A DNA stretch of 46,710 bases from Aquisalimonas sp. (GTDB lineage Bacteria; Pseudomonadota; Gammaproteobacteria; Nitrococcales; Aquisalimonadaceae). The notes beneath the pieces were generated by a model. The model ran no database searches. It was not told the DNA's origin and saw only the letters and a program-made list of their open reading frames with translations. The stretch lies in contig SLBZ01000028.1 in assembly GCA_007126095.1 (NCBI GenBank), positions 1-46,710 of the forward strand. The letters are read 5' to 3'. Shown piece after piece: positions 1-9,091 of this stretch. A program made the position numbers and the translations under genes. How positions within the stretch are numbered: position 1 is the stretch's first letter; every line of letters starts with the position of its first letter.

Positions 1-3
1 CCC

Positions 4-744
4 ATGCAGGATTCCACCTCCAGAGGCCAGAGACCCCGGCCCGATCACGCTTTCACGGCACCGGAGATCGAGGCCGTCTACCGCGCCATCCATTCGCGCC
101 GGGACATGCGGCACTTCCGCCCCGACCCGGTGGACGCGGATACCCTTGCGCGCCTGCTGACGGCCGCCCACAGGGCGCCCAGCGTCGGCTACATGCAGCC
201 CTGGCGGTTCATCCGTATCGCGGATCACGCACTGCGCGAGCGCCTCCACGCCCTGGTGGAGCGGGAGCGCGTTGCCACCGCCGACGCCCTGGGCGAGCGC
301 GGCGCCGAGTTCATGCGCCTGAAGGTGGAGGGGATCCGCGACGCCGGGGAAGTGCTGGTGGTCTCGCTCATGCCGGACCGCGAGCAGTACGTCTTCGGCC
401 GCCGCACCCTGCCGGAAATGGATCTCGCCTCGGTGGCGTGCGGCATCCAGAACCTCTGGCTCGCCGCCCGCGCCGAGGGGCTCGGCATGGGCTGGGTCTC
501 CCTGTTCGACCCGGACGCCCTGCGCGAACTACTGGGCATCCCGGAGGGCGGCCACCCCGTGGCCATCCTCTGCCTCGGCCACGTGGAAGCGTTCTACGAC
601 GCCCCCATGCTGGAGCAGGAAGGCTGGGACACGCGGCGCGAACTGGCCGGCCTGGTCTACCAGGACCGCTGGCACGCGCCCTGCCCCGTCACCGGCGACC
701 CCGCAACGGACACCGGCCCCGGACATGATGCAGACCACACCTGA
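4..744 (+). CDS. bluB: 5,6-dimethylbenzimidazole synthase, BluB type (nitroreductase fold)
   Basis: A 246-residue protein of the flavin nitroreductase superfamily. BluB uses reduced FMN and oxygen to fragment the flavin into 5,6-dimethylbenzimidazole, the lower ligand of cobalamin. Seen in the sequence: an N-terminal RRDMRHFRPDPV segment, then AAHRAPSVGYMQPWRF, which fits the FMN-binding and Ser-Val-Gly-x-Met-Gln-Pro signature that separates BluB from ordinary nitroreductases, and a C-terminal GLGMGWVSLF block. The length is usual for BluB. The ATG at 4 is three bases from the window edge, so its ribosome site is not visible. The stop overlaps the asparaginase start by 20 bases, so the two are probably cotranscribed. 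No other cobalamin gene is present in the window. A general nitroreductase is the alternative. Confidence 0.85.
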   Translation: MQDSTSRGQRPRPDHAFTAPEIEAVYRAIHSRRDMRHFRPDPVDADTLARLLTAAHRAPSVGYMQPWRFIRIADHALRERLHALVERERVATADALGERGAEFMRLKVEGIRDAGEVLVVSLMPDREQYVFGRRTLPEMDLASVACGIQNLWLAARAEGLGMGWVSLFDPDALRELLGIPEGGHPVAILCLGHVEAFYDAPMLEQEGWDTRRELAGLVYQDRWHAPCPVTGDPATDTGPGHDADHT

Positions 745-1759
745 CAGCGATTCCCTGCCCGTCGGCGTTCTCTACACCGGGGGCACCTTTGGCATGGTGC
801 CGTCGGACCGGGGTTACACGCCCTCGTCGGACCTGCCGGAGCGGGCCCAGGCGGCTCTCGCCGGCAGCAATCACCCGCCGCTGCGCTGGCTCGATCCAGG
901 GACGGGCCCGGCCATCAACAGCGCCGATGTCACGCCGGCGTTCTGGCACGCACTGGCCGAAACGATCCGCCGCAATGCGGTGCACTGCGCCGGTTTCGTG
1001 GTCATTCACGGCACCGACACCCTCGCGTTCACCGGCTCAGCCCTGTCATTCCTGCTGGCCGACGTGGGCCGCCCGGTGGTGGTCACCGGCGCCCGCGCCC
1101 CTCTGGGCGAAGCCACCAGCGATGCCCGGGAGAACCTGCTGACGGCGCTGCATGCCGCCGCCACTTCCGGCTTTGCCGGCACCGGCCTCGCCTTCGGCGG
1201 CGAGCTGCTGCAGGCCAATCGCAGCAGCAAGCGCTTCGGTGCACCGGGCCAGCCCTTCACCTCGCCCAACGCGGACCCCCTGGCCACGTTCGACGGCAAC
1301 ACACTGCACTGGCAGCGCACCCTGGATACGTTGGAGGCATCGCTGCCCGTGGTGACCGACAGCGCCTCGCGAGCGGCGATGCTGGCGGTCTACCCCGGCA
1401 TCAGCGGTGACGTGATCCGCGGCTTGGTGGACACCGGCGTGGCGGCGCTGCTGCTGGAGACTTACCCCTCGGGTATCGGCCCGGGTGAAGACGCGGGCTT
1501 CGTGGCCGCCATCGACGCGGCCAGCCGCCACGGCGTGGTCGTGGCCGCGGTTTCCCAGAACCAGTACGGCGGCGTGCGTCTCGGCCACTACGCCACCAGC
1601 ACGCCACTGGCGGAGGCCGGCCTCGTCGCCGGCGCCGACATGACCCGTGAAGCCGCATTCACGAAACTGCACTACCTGATCAACTGCGGCATCGACCGCG
1701 GCACCATCATCGACGCCTTCCAGCGCAACCTCTGCGGCGAGCTCACCGCAACGGCCTGA
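725..1759 (+). CDS. Type I L-asparaginase family protein
   Basis: A 344-residue member of the bacterial asparaginase/glutaminase family, which hydrolyses L-asparagine to aspartate and ammonia. Both catalytic threonine motifs are visible: TGGTFGM at residues 18-24 and HGTDTLAFTG beginning at residue 95. No signal peptide is seen, so it is expected in the cytoplasm like the type I enzymes, rather than in the periplasm like type II. The start lies inside the end of bluB (20-base overlap), which indicates translational coupling. Ammonia from this enzyme could feed glutamate metabolism, but no sequence link to the glutamate dehydrogenase further on is seen. Substrate preference between asparagine and glutamine, and the ansA symbol, cannot be decided from this reading. 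Confidence 0.85.
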   Translation: MMQTTPDSDSLPVGVLYTGGTFGMVPSDRGYTPSSDLPERAQAALAGSNHPPLRWLDPGTGPAINSADVTPAFWHALAETIRRNAVHCAGFVVIHGTDTLAFTGSALSFLLADVGRPVVVTGARAPLGEATSDARENLLTALHAAATSGFAGTGLAFGGELLQANRSSKRFGAPGQPFTSPNADPLATFDGNTLHWQRTLDTLEASLPVVTDSASRAAMLAVYPGISGDVIRGLVDTGVAALLLETYPSGIGPGEDAGFVAAIDAASRHGVVVAAVSQNQYGGVRLGHYATSTPLAEAGLVAGADMTREAAFTKLHYLINCGIDRGTIIDAFQRNLCGELTATA

Positions 1760-1774
1760 CTTCCCGTCCATCCA

Positions 1775-2044
1775 GTGCTCACTGCCGTATCCCCTTCCCG
1801 GGGCCACTACCAGCCACCGGACTTGACCGCGACGCGCAGCGCCGTCGGTCTGTGGGCCGATGCACTGCTCGACGCCGGTGTCCGCGGCCGCGGATCGTCG
1901 TTCAGTCGCGAGGATCGGGAGGCCGGTGACGCCGTCACCACGGAGCTGGATGCGATTTTCACCCGCGCCGACAGCCATGCCGGCGAGCTGCTCGCCCGAT
2001 CCCAACCAAAGTCACTGCTGTCCCGATTGTTCGCATGCGCCTGA
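1775..2044 (+). CDS. Possible small protein of unknown function
   Basis: An open frame of 89 residues with a GTG start and no clear ribosome site. It fills part of the 410-base stretch between the asparaginase and bacterioferritin genes. I recognise no domain, signal peptide or membrane segment. The C-terminal half has an alternating charged, helix-like pattern ending in a hydrophobic LLSRLFACA tail. Open frames also exist on the other strand here, as is common in high-G+C DNA, so this may be a chance frame. It is listed because it is the only same-strand candidate in an otherwise empty stretch. Confidence 0.25.
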   Translation: MLTAVSPSRGHYQPPDLTATRSAVGLWADALLDAGVRGRGSSFSREDREAGDAVTTELDAIFTRADSHAGELLARSQPKSLLSRLFACA

Positions 2045-2091
2045 TCCGCGGCGCCCATGAGCGCCGACGCTGAAGCCCCTCAGGGCACCGA

Positions 2092-2121
2092 TTGCCCGCG
2101 AGCACTAGCCAATCCGGGCAA
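2092..2121 (+). promoter_or_regulatory. Inverted repeat upstream of bfr
   Basis: TTGCCCG (2092-2098) is repeated inverted as CGGGCAA (2115-2121) with 16 bases between, ending 48 bases before the bfr start. It may be an operator or part of the promoter region. It does not resemble a Fur box. Function unknown. Confidence 0.3.
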
Positions 2122-2169
2122 ATAAAGGGAAAATCGGGCGCAAAGTTCCGAGGATCATCAGGAGGCAGC

Positions 2170-2652
2170 ATGAAGGGCGACGAAAAAGTCATCGAATACC
2201 TCAACCGCGCGCTGCGCAGTGAACTGACGGCCGTTCACCAGTACACGCTGAATGCACGCCTGCTGGAAGACTGGGGTTTGAGCAAGCTCTCTGCCAAGCA
2301 GGAGCAGGAGACCCAGGAAGAGATGGGGCACGCCAACCGCTGCATCGAGCGCATCCTGTTCCTGGGCGGTACACCCAACGTACAGGATATGGATACCGTG
2401 CGCGTCGGCGGCAACGTCAAGGAAATCATGGAGTGTGACCTGGCAGCCGAGTCCGAGGCCATTGCGCTTTATCGAGAGGCCATGGGCCACTGCGAGTCCG
2501 TAAGGGACTACGCCACCCGGGATCTGTTCGGTGAGCTGCTGGCCGACGAGGAAGGTCACTACGACTTCCTGGAGACCCAGCTCGACCTCATGGAACGCCT
2601 GGGCATGCAGAACTACGAGCAGTCGGCCATGGGCAACGGCCAGACCGAGTAA
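2170..2652 (+). CDS. bfr: Bacterioferritin (heme-type, ferroxidase-competent)
   Basis: A 160-residue bacterioferritin, an iron-storage cage subunit that oxidises Fe(II) and binds heme between subunit pairs. The start at 2170 is chosen over upstream in-frame codons because AGGAGG lies just before it and the protein then begins MKGDEKVIEYLN, as in well-studied bacterioferritins. All ferroxidase ligands are present by position: Glu18, Glu51, His54, Glu94, Glu127 and His130. The heme-ligand methionine is at position 52 (EEMGHANR). The C-terminus carries an additional polar tail of about ten residues. It stands alone, with an inverted repeat upstream and a stem-loop terminator downstream. No bfd gene is in the window. 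Confidence 0.95.
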   Translation: MKGDEKVIEYLNRALRSELTAVHQYTLNARLLEDWGLSKLSAKQEQETQEEMGHANRCIERILFLGGTPNVQDMDTVRVGGNVKEIMECDLAAESEAIALYREAMGHCESVRDYATRDLFGELLADEEGHYDFLETQLDLMERLGMQNYEQSAMGNGQTE

Positions 2653-2664
2653 GCCGCGGCCGTT

Positions 2665-3282
2665 TCACACGGTACCGGGCCGGGCGGGCGACCGTCCGGC
2701 CCGTCTCGTTTCAGAGCCTGTTTCCACCTCCTGCAGCGCCTGCATCAGGTTGGCCACATGGGCGTCCTCGGCACCGAGCCGCCCCAGCGCGGCGGCAACC
2801 CCCACCAGATAGTCGCGGTTCGGACCGCTGGGTCCCGAGGATTGGGCGATATGCCGTGCCATCTCCATGGCGGGAGCGGGCCCGAGAAAGGCGTCGTTGT
2901 CTTCCGTGGCGATGTACACCAGCCCCTGCGCCGTATCACCGTCGGCAAACATGAGCGTGGTGGTAAACCGCAGGTAGCCATTCTTCTCGCGCACGTCCAG
3001 CGGCTCCAGCACCTCCGGCGTGATGCGGTAGGCCATGCCCGTGCACACCGCGCCCGGCTCCTCCACCAGTGTGGCCACCCGCCCCGGCGCTTCGGGCGTG
3101 CCGCGGTGATCGTGGGAGCCCTGCCAGAACCGGCGCGACCAGCCGCGAATGGTCGCGGGCCGGTACTCCAGGTAGGGAAAGCCGGCCTTGTAGAGCAGTG
3201 AGCCGTAACCGAACAGCCAGAAACTGGCCTGGCCTTCGAAGATACCCCGCTGCCGGTTGATGGTGATCGTGTCGACGCTCAT
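2665..3282 (-). CDS. chaC: ChaC-type glutathione-specific gamma-glutamylcyclotransferase
   Basis: A 205-residue protein of the ChaC branch of gamma-glutamylcyclotransferases, which split glutathione into 5-oxoproline and cysteinyl-glycine in the cytoplasm. The N-terminal substrate loop FGYGSLLYK (about residues 24-32) and the REKNGY segment with the expected catalytic glutamate (about residue 99) are both present, as is the RFWQGSHDHRGTPEAPGR block typical of ChaC. The last 15-20 residues, rich in Arg, Pro and Gly, are encoded by the bfr terminator hairpin and probably carry no conserved function. It converges on bfr with only 12 bases between stops. There is no chaA or chaB nearby. Confidence 0.88.
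   Translation of the reverse strand: MSVDTITINRQRGIFEGQASFWLFGYGSLLYKAGFPYLEYRPATIRGWSRRFWQGSHDHRGTPEAPGRVATLVEEPGAVCTGMAYRITPEVLEPLDVREKNGYLRFTTTLMFADGDTAQGLVYIATEDNDAFLGPAPAMEMARHIAQSSGPSGPNRDYLVGVAAALGRLGAEDAHVANLMQALQEVETGSETRRAGRSPARPGTV
2677..2702 (+). terminator. Stem-loop terminator after bfr
   Basis: GGGCCGG (2677-2683) pairs with CCGGCCC (2696-2702), followed by GTCTCGTTTC. It lies 24 bases after the bfr stop. It also falls within the last codons of the opposing chaC gene, whose stop is at 2665. Confidence 0.55.
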
Positions 3283-3488
3283 TGGGCGGATCCCGGCGAT
3301 GCCTGTGTTGCACGAATCAGTGCTTCATAGTCTACAGGGGTGGCCGCCGCACTTGCACCGCCGCCACCGGAGCGGCCATTATCGAAGTACAGGGCGGCGT
3401 GCGGAGGATCTGTCCCCGTCCGGCGTCAGGGGGCGCTGGCCGCGACATGCGAGTAGGATGACCGGTCGTCAACGCAAGGAGTCAACCC

Positions 3489-3665
3489 ATGGGACTGGAA
3501 GTCGGCGGTATCCTCGGCCTGATCTGGCTGTTCATCGTCATCTGGGCCATCATCCGGACGGCGCAGAGCCCCGCGGGGCCGGTGGTGAAGGCGCTGTGGA
3601 TCGTGATCCTCCTGCTGCTGCCCGTGATCGGCCTCATCGCCTGGTTGCTGCTCGGGCCGAAGTAA
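3489..3665 (+). CDS. Small two-helix membrane protein with PLDc_N-like domain
   Basis: A 58-residue protein. The ATG at 3489 is preceded at good spacing by AAGGAG (3476-3481). It has two hydrophobic segments, about residues 6-22 and 35-55, separated by a short polar loop, and ends WLLLGPK. This layout, with a conserved proline and a Gly-Leu-Ile turn in the second helix, resembles the PLDc_N domain found at the N-terminus of cardiolipin synthases, here as a stand-alone protein. It is likely an inner-membrane protein of unknown role. Two phospholipase D-like genes occur later in the window but are not linked to it. Confidence 0.75.
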   Translation: MGLEVGGILGLIWLFIVIWAIIRTAQSPAGPVVKALWIVILLLLPVIGLIAWLLLGPK

Positions 3666-3704
3666 CCGGGAGCGTTTTCCGCCGGCCCGTTAATGAGGAC
3701 GTCG

Positions 3705-4202
3705 ATGGACAGCCGCTTCTATGCGCTGAACAGCTTCATTGCGCCGGACTTCGGCGTGCTGGTGCCGAACTGGACGTTCGGCGCCGCGGTGAATCAGTAT
3801 CGCTCCGCGAGCCATGCCTACCACGGGCCGGTCTATCTGCTGCTCACACCCAGCGATGTCTGCGTGCTGATCAACGACAGCCCGGACAACAACCCCGACG
3901 CAGTGGACCTGCTCTGCCGCCTGCCCCACGAGGGCCGCATCAACCATGCCCCGGATGCCAGCAGCGTCCGTGAGGCCAGCTTCAGCGAGGGCGCCAGCGC
4001 CCTCACCCGCCTGGCCGGCCAGCGGCGCTGCACCCTGGCCGAGGTGGTGCCTGCCTACTCCGTCTGGATGGCAGGCGATGTGGGATTCTGCATCCACGAC
4101 GAGCCCCACCGGGTGACGGTGTTCCAGTTCCAGGATCAGCGCTGCGTCGATCTGGTGGCCGCCACCGACGCCCAGCGCATCGAACCCATCGCCGAGCAGT
4201 GA
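3705..4202 (+). CDS. Conserved-looking protein of unknown function
   Basis: About 165 residues, soluble, with no signal peptide or membrane segment. I recognise no family. An in-frame ATG at 3693 gives four more residues. The ATG at 3705 is preferred because GAGGAC lies directly before it, although the 4-base spacing is short. Aromatic and acidic residues are spread through the chain, and the frame stays open through high-G+C DNA with gene-like third-position bias. It follows the small membrane protein by 39 bases on the same strand, so the two may be cotranscribed. It converges on glutamate dehydrogenase with 7 bases between stops. Confidence 0.65.
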   Translation: MDSRFYALNSFIAPDFGVLVPNWTFGAAVNQYRSASHAYHGPVYLLLTPSDVCVLINDSPDNNPDAVDLLCRLPHEGRINHAPDASSVREASFSEGASALTRLAGQRRCTLAEVVPAYSVWMAGDVGFCIHDEPHRVTVFQFQDQRCVDLVAATDAQRIEPIAEQ

Positions 4203-4209
4203 TACGGCC

Positions 4210-5634
<1,425 letters not shown>

Positions 5635-5674
5635 GAGACTTGCCTCCTGCCCCTGAAGAATGTTGCAGCCGCTA

Positions 5675-7276
5675 TTACCCCGCGGGCTCGCCATCGCCGT
5701 GCTGCGCCGCGAACGCGTCGCGCAGCGCGCGCTTGAGCACCTTGCCGTTCGGATTCCGCGGCAGCGGCTCCTGCCGAAGAATCACCCCCTCCGGTACCTT
5801 GTAGTCGGAAAGTTCGGCGGCGCAATGATCCAGCAAGGCGGCCTCGTCGACGCCGCCCTCCGCTGACACCACGAACGCGTGCACGCGTTCGCCCAGCACC
5901 GGGCATGGCGTTCCGATCACGGCCACCTCCGCCACTCCGGGATACGCCAGCATGACGTTCTCCACCTCCGTGGTGAAGACCTTGTAGCCACCGCGGTTGA
6001 TCATGTCCTTCTTGCGGTCGAAGACATACACGAAGCCGTCCGCGTCCATGGAGCCGATATCACCCGAACGCCAGAACCCGCCGGTGAACTCCCGGGCCGT
6101 GGCCTCGGGGTTGTTCCAGTAGCCCGGCACCACCATGGGGCCGGCCACCCAGAGCTCGCCCGGCTGCCCCCGCGGCACCTCGCGGCCGTCGTCGTCCATG
6201 ATGGCCACCCGGGCGCAGGGCAGCGCCACGCCGATGCTGTCGCCGCGGGAGCCGGTCTCGGCGGGCGGCATCATGGTGACCGGGGAACTGGTCTCGGTGG
6301 CGCCGTAGGCGTTCATGAGCTGCAGGTTCGGCAACCGCTCCGCCAGCTTGCCGATGGTGACCGCCGGCATAGGCGCCCCGCCGTAGCCGCCAATCCGCCA
6401 TGCGGAGAGGTCGAAGCGGTCGAACTCCGGATCCAGCAGGCAGAGGTTGTACATGGCCGGCACCAGCACGGTGTGGGTCATGCGCTCCCGGGCGGCCAGT
6501 TCCAGGAACGCGCGCGCCTTGAACTCGCTCTGGATGATCAGCGTCCCGGCCGCGTGCAGGCAGGTGCCCATGAGCGCCACCAGCCCGGTGACGTGGCTGA
6601 ACGGCACCGTGATCAGCGAGCGCTCGCCCGGCTCAAGCCCCATGCAGACGGTGAAGTGCATCAGGGAATGAATAATGCCGAAATGGGTGAGCATGGCGCC
6701 CTTGGGTCGCCCGGTGGTGCCGGAGGTATAGAGGATAGCTGCCACATCTTCCTTCGCCACCGTCGCCGCCTCACGGCGCTCACCGTGCTGCAGCAGCTGT
6801 TCGAACTCGCTGACGCAGACCCGGTGCTGCAGACCTGGTAGTGACCTGTTGTCGGGCAGGCGTTCGCGCACGTCGGGCTCATGCACCAGCACCAGCGCCC
6901 CGGAGTCCCCCAGGGCGTGCTCGTAGCCGGAGCGGCTGTCCCGCGTATTCAGAGGCACGGCGACGGCGCCTAGGCGCCAGGTGGCCAGCACCAGCACCAC
7001 GAACTCAATGCGGTTGCCGAGAATCAGCGCCACCCGGTCGCCGGCACCGACGCCACAGGCGGCAAGACCGGCAGCCACCCTTCCCACCTGCTCGTCCAGC
7101 GCCCGGTAACTCAGGCGCCGGTCACCGTGCACCAGCGCGTCGTTGTCGGGTACACGGGCCAGGGCTTCAGGCAGCAGCCGGTTGAGGTTCCCGGGCCGCT
7201 CCCGAAAACAGGGCACCACACGATCGCCGTAGTGATGCTCCAGGGCGATATCCGGTAGGACGGGTGTTGCCCACAT
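5675..7276 (-). CDS. AMP-dependent acyl-CoA synthetase (ANL superfamily)
   Basis: A 533-residue ligase that activates a carboxylic acid through an acyl-adenylate to its CoA thioester. The P-loop YTSGTTGRPKG lies near residue 190, the AMP-binding YGATETSS motif near 330, the hinge region with FDRKKDMINRGGYKV near 425, and the C-terminal lysine in NPNGKVLKR. The ATG at 7276 is chosen because GAGGAG lies just upstream; an in-frame start at 7291 is less likely. The substrate is unknown. Similar enzymes handle medium- or long-chain fatty acids or aromatic acids. It lies outside the palindrome-marked set of genes, so it is not obviously part of that regulon. Confidence 0.85.
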   Translation of the reverse strand: MWATPVLPDIALEHHYGDRVVPCFRERPGNLNRLLPEALARVPDNDALVHGDRRLSYRALDEQVGRVAAGLAACGVGAGDRVALILGNRIEFVVLVLATWRLGAVAVPLNTRDSRSGYEHALGDSGALVLVHEPDVRERLPDNRSLPGLQHRVCVSEFEQLLQHGERREAATVAKEDVAAILYTSGTTGRPKGAMLTHFGIIHSLMHFTVCMGLEPGERSLITVPFSHVTGLVALMGTCLHAAGTLIIQSEFKARAFLELAARERMTHTVLVPAMYNLCLLDPEFDRFDLSAWRIGGYGGAPMPAVTIGKLAERLPNLQLMNAYGATETSSPVTMMPPAETGSRGDSIGVALPCARVAIMDDDGREVPRGQPGELWVAGPMVVPGYWNNPEATAREFTGGFWRSGDIGSMDADGFVYVFDRKKDMINRGGYKVFTTEVENVMLAYPGVAEVAVIGTPCPVLGERVHAFVVSAEGGVDEAALLDHCAAELSDYKVPEGVILRQEPLPRNPNGKVLKRALRDAFAAQHGDGEPAG

Positions 7277-7407
7277 CGCGCCTCTCCTCACGAGTCATAT
7301 TGATTTGTGACCAGATGACAAAAGTAATATGCCCATACACCCCTGAATGGTGGACGGGGATCCCGTTATCATGCACCGCAACATAAACCGGCAAGAACGG
7401 GGGTGTC

Positions 7408-7599
7408 ATGGACAACCAACGAACCGACAACGATTTCGTGCTGAGCCACGCCACCATCGCCGCTTTCGAAAAGCAGGCCCGCCTGGAGCGCAACCGCTAC
7501 ATGGCGTCGCTCATCCGCGCCGGCTTCGGCTACCTGCGCACGGCCGCCGGCCGCCTGCTGGACGCCATTAGCCCACGCGGCGAGGCGCGCGAAGCCTGA
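7408..7599 (+). CDS. Small basic protein of unknown function
   Basis: A 63-residue protein starting with ATG after a GGGGGT ribosome-like site. It has a polar N-terminus, then a helix-prone stretch rich in Arg and Ala (residues 16-55) with an amphipathic LIRAGFGYLRTAAGRLLDAI segment. It recalls the short DUF1127-like proteins of proteobacteria, but I cannot assign a family. A strong stem-loop terminator 15 bases after the stop, together with a divergent neighbour, supports a real single-gene transcript. Confidence 0.6.
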   Translation: MDNQRTDNDFVLSHATIAAFEKQARLERNRYMASLIRAGFGYLRTAAGRLLDAISPRGEAREA

Positions 7600-7614
7600 C
7601 ACAACAGTCCGACC

Positions 7615-7640
7615 CGGCGGAGCCGCTCACGGCTCCGCCG
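7615..7640 (+). terminator. Stem-loop terminator after the 63-residue gene
   Basis: A perfect 11-bp stem: CGGCGGAGCCG (7615-7625) pairs with CGGCTCCGCCG (7630-7640) around a CTCA loop. It is followed by CATCCTTCCC with no long T tract. Confidence 0.7.
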
Positions 7641-7728
7641 CATCCTTCCCGTAACACACAATCACACACCTTCCCGTCCATTTTGTAACATAGTTATCGA
7701 CGTCGACGCTGCGCCCGGAGTGCGAGAT

Positions 7729-7744
7729 TCGTCTGTTCCGACGA
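7729..7744 (+). promoter_or_regulatory. Palindromic operator, site A (thiolase)
   Basis: TCGTCTGTTCCGACGA, with arms TCGTC and GACGA around a 6-base centre. It lies 109 bases before the thiolase ATG. A -10-like CAGAAT (7767-7772) begins exactly 22 bases after it. It shares its arms and orientation-specific TTC centre with the three other sites in this island. Proposed binding site of the LAL regulator encoded at 18122-20821; this is inference. Confidence 0.7.
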
Positions 7745-7766
7745 CGCACGATCCATGCACAGCGAT

Positions 7767-7772
7767 CAGAAT
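7767..7772 (+). promoter_or_regulatory. Candidate -10 element for the thiolase gene
   Basis: CAGAAT, four of six matches to TATAAT, placed 22 bases after operator site A. No good -35 hexamer is present, as expected for an activator-dependent promoter. Confidence 0.4.
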
Positions 7773-7853
7773 CCTGGCGTGTTGACCGTGCTCCGGCTGT
7801 CCCCGTGACGGCGCGTGCGGTTATATCACCCAATCCACGGGGAGGACAGAATC

Positions 7854-9035
7854 ATGAGTGAAGCGTATATCGTTGCCGCAACCCGCACGGCCGGCGGCCG
7901 CAAAGGGGGACGCCTGTCGGGCTGGCATCCGGCGGACCTGGCCGCGCAGGTCATCAACGGGCTTGTGGACCGGTCCGGCGCCGATCCGGCGCTGGTGGAG
8001 GACGTGATCCTCGGCTGCGTCAGTCAGGCGGGCGAACAGGCCATGAACGTCGGACGCAACGCGGTGCTCGCGTCCAAGCTGCCGGAGTCGGTCCCGGGCA
8101 CCACCATTGACCGCCAGTGCGGGTCCTCCCAGCAGGCGCTTCACTTCGCCGCTCAGGCGGTGATGTCCGGCTCCATGGACGTGGTGGTGGCCGGCGGCGT
8201 CGAGAGCATGAGCCGGGTGCCGATGTTCTCCACCATCAAGCTCCCCCAGAAGGCCGGCATGGGCCACTACATGAGCCCGGGCATCCATCAGCGCTACGAC
8301 GGCGTCGGGGAGTTCAGCCAGTTCATGGGCGCCGAGATGATCGCGAAGAAGTACGGCCACTCGAAGGAGGATCTGGACCGCTATTCGCTGCAGAGCCATC
8401 AGCGCGCCATGGACGCGGCGCGCAACGGCCGGTTCGAGGAGGAGATCCTGCCGGTGCCGGCCCGCTCCGCCGAGGGCGGTGACGACGGCGAGATGCATAC
8501 GGTGGACGAAGGCATCCGCTTCGACGCCTCGCTTGAGGGGATCGCCGGTGTCGCCACCCTGCAGGAAGGTGGCTACATCAGCGCGGCCAACGCCAGCCAG
8601 ATCTGCGACGGCGCCAGCGGCGTCATGGTCGTTAGCGAACGCGGCCTGAAAGCCATGGGCGTTGAGCCGCTGGCCCGCATCCATCACATGAGCGTCATCG
8701 GCCACGACCCGGTGATCATGCTGGAGGCGCCGCTGCCGGCGACCGAGCGGGCCCTGAAGAAGGCGGGGCTGTCGGCGGACGACATCGACGCGTTCGAGGT
8801 CAACGAGGCCTTCGCCCCGGTGCCGCTGGCGTGGCTGTCCACCACCGGTGCGGATCCGGAGCGGATGAACATCAATGGCGGCGCCATTGCCCTGGGCCAC
8901 CCCCTGGGCAGCTCCGGCACCAAGCTCATGACCACGCTGCTCCATGCCCTGAAGCAGCGTCAGGGCCGTTACGGCCTGCAGACCATGTGCGAAGGTGGCG
9001 GCATGGCCAACGTCACCATCATCGAGCGGCTGTAA
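7854..9035 (+). CDS. Acetyl-CoA acyltransferase (thiolase)
   Basis: A 393-residue thiolase that cleaves 3-ketoacyl-CoA with CoA, or condenses acetyl-CoA. The acylated cysteine is Cys89 (RQCGSSQQALHFAA), the general-base histidine is about 349 in ALGHPLGSSG, and the second cysteine is about 379 in MCEGGGMANV. The ATG at 7854 follows GGGGAGGAC. The gene faces the TRAP operon across a shared bidirectional terminator and has palindromic operator site A upstream, so it probably belongs to the same regulon. It would supply the final cleavage step for the acid degraded by this island, to acetyl-CoA plus a shorter acyl-CoA. Confidence 0.93.
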   Translation: MSEAYIVAATRTAGGRKGGRLSGWHPADLAAQVINGLVDRSGADPALVEDVILGCVSQAGEQAMNVGRNAVLASKLPESVPGTTIDRQCGSSQQALHFAAQAVMSGSMDVVVAGGVESMSRVPMFSTIKLPQKAGMGHYMSPGIHQRYDGVGEFSQFMGAEMIAKKYGHSKEDLDRYSLQSHQRAMDAARNGRFEEEILPVPARSAEGGDDGEMHTVDEGIRFDASLEGIAGVATLQEGGYISAANASQICDGASGVMVVSERGLKAMGVEPLARIHHMSVIGHDPVIMLEAPLPATERALKKAGLSADDIDAFEVNEAFAPVPLAWLSTTGADPERMNINGGAIALGHPLGSSGTKLMTTLLHALKQRQGRYGLQTMCEGGGMANVTIIERL

Positions 9036-9047
9036 ACCGGCCACGAG

Positions 9048-9084
9048 CCTGGCCGCCCGGGTGCACTCCTCCCGGGCGGCCAGG
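9048..9084. terminator. Bidirectional terminator between thiolase and dctP1
   Basis: A perfect 14-bp stem, CCTGGCCGCCCGGG (9048-9061) with its complement (9071-9084), and a 9-base loop. It lies between two convergent stop codons and can end transcription from both sides. Confidence 0.8.
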
Positions 9085-9091
9085 TACCTTC

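Noticed and set aside
7821..9044. A 407-residue minus-strand frame across the thiolase
   Set aside because: Antisense shadow of a conserved thiolase with no conserved pattern.
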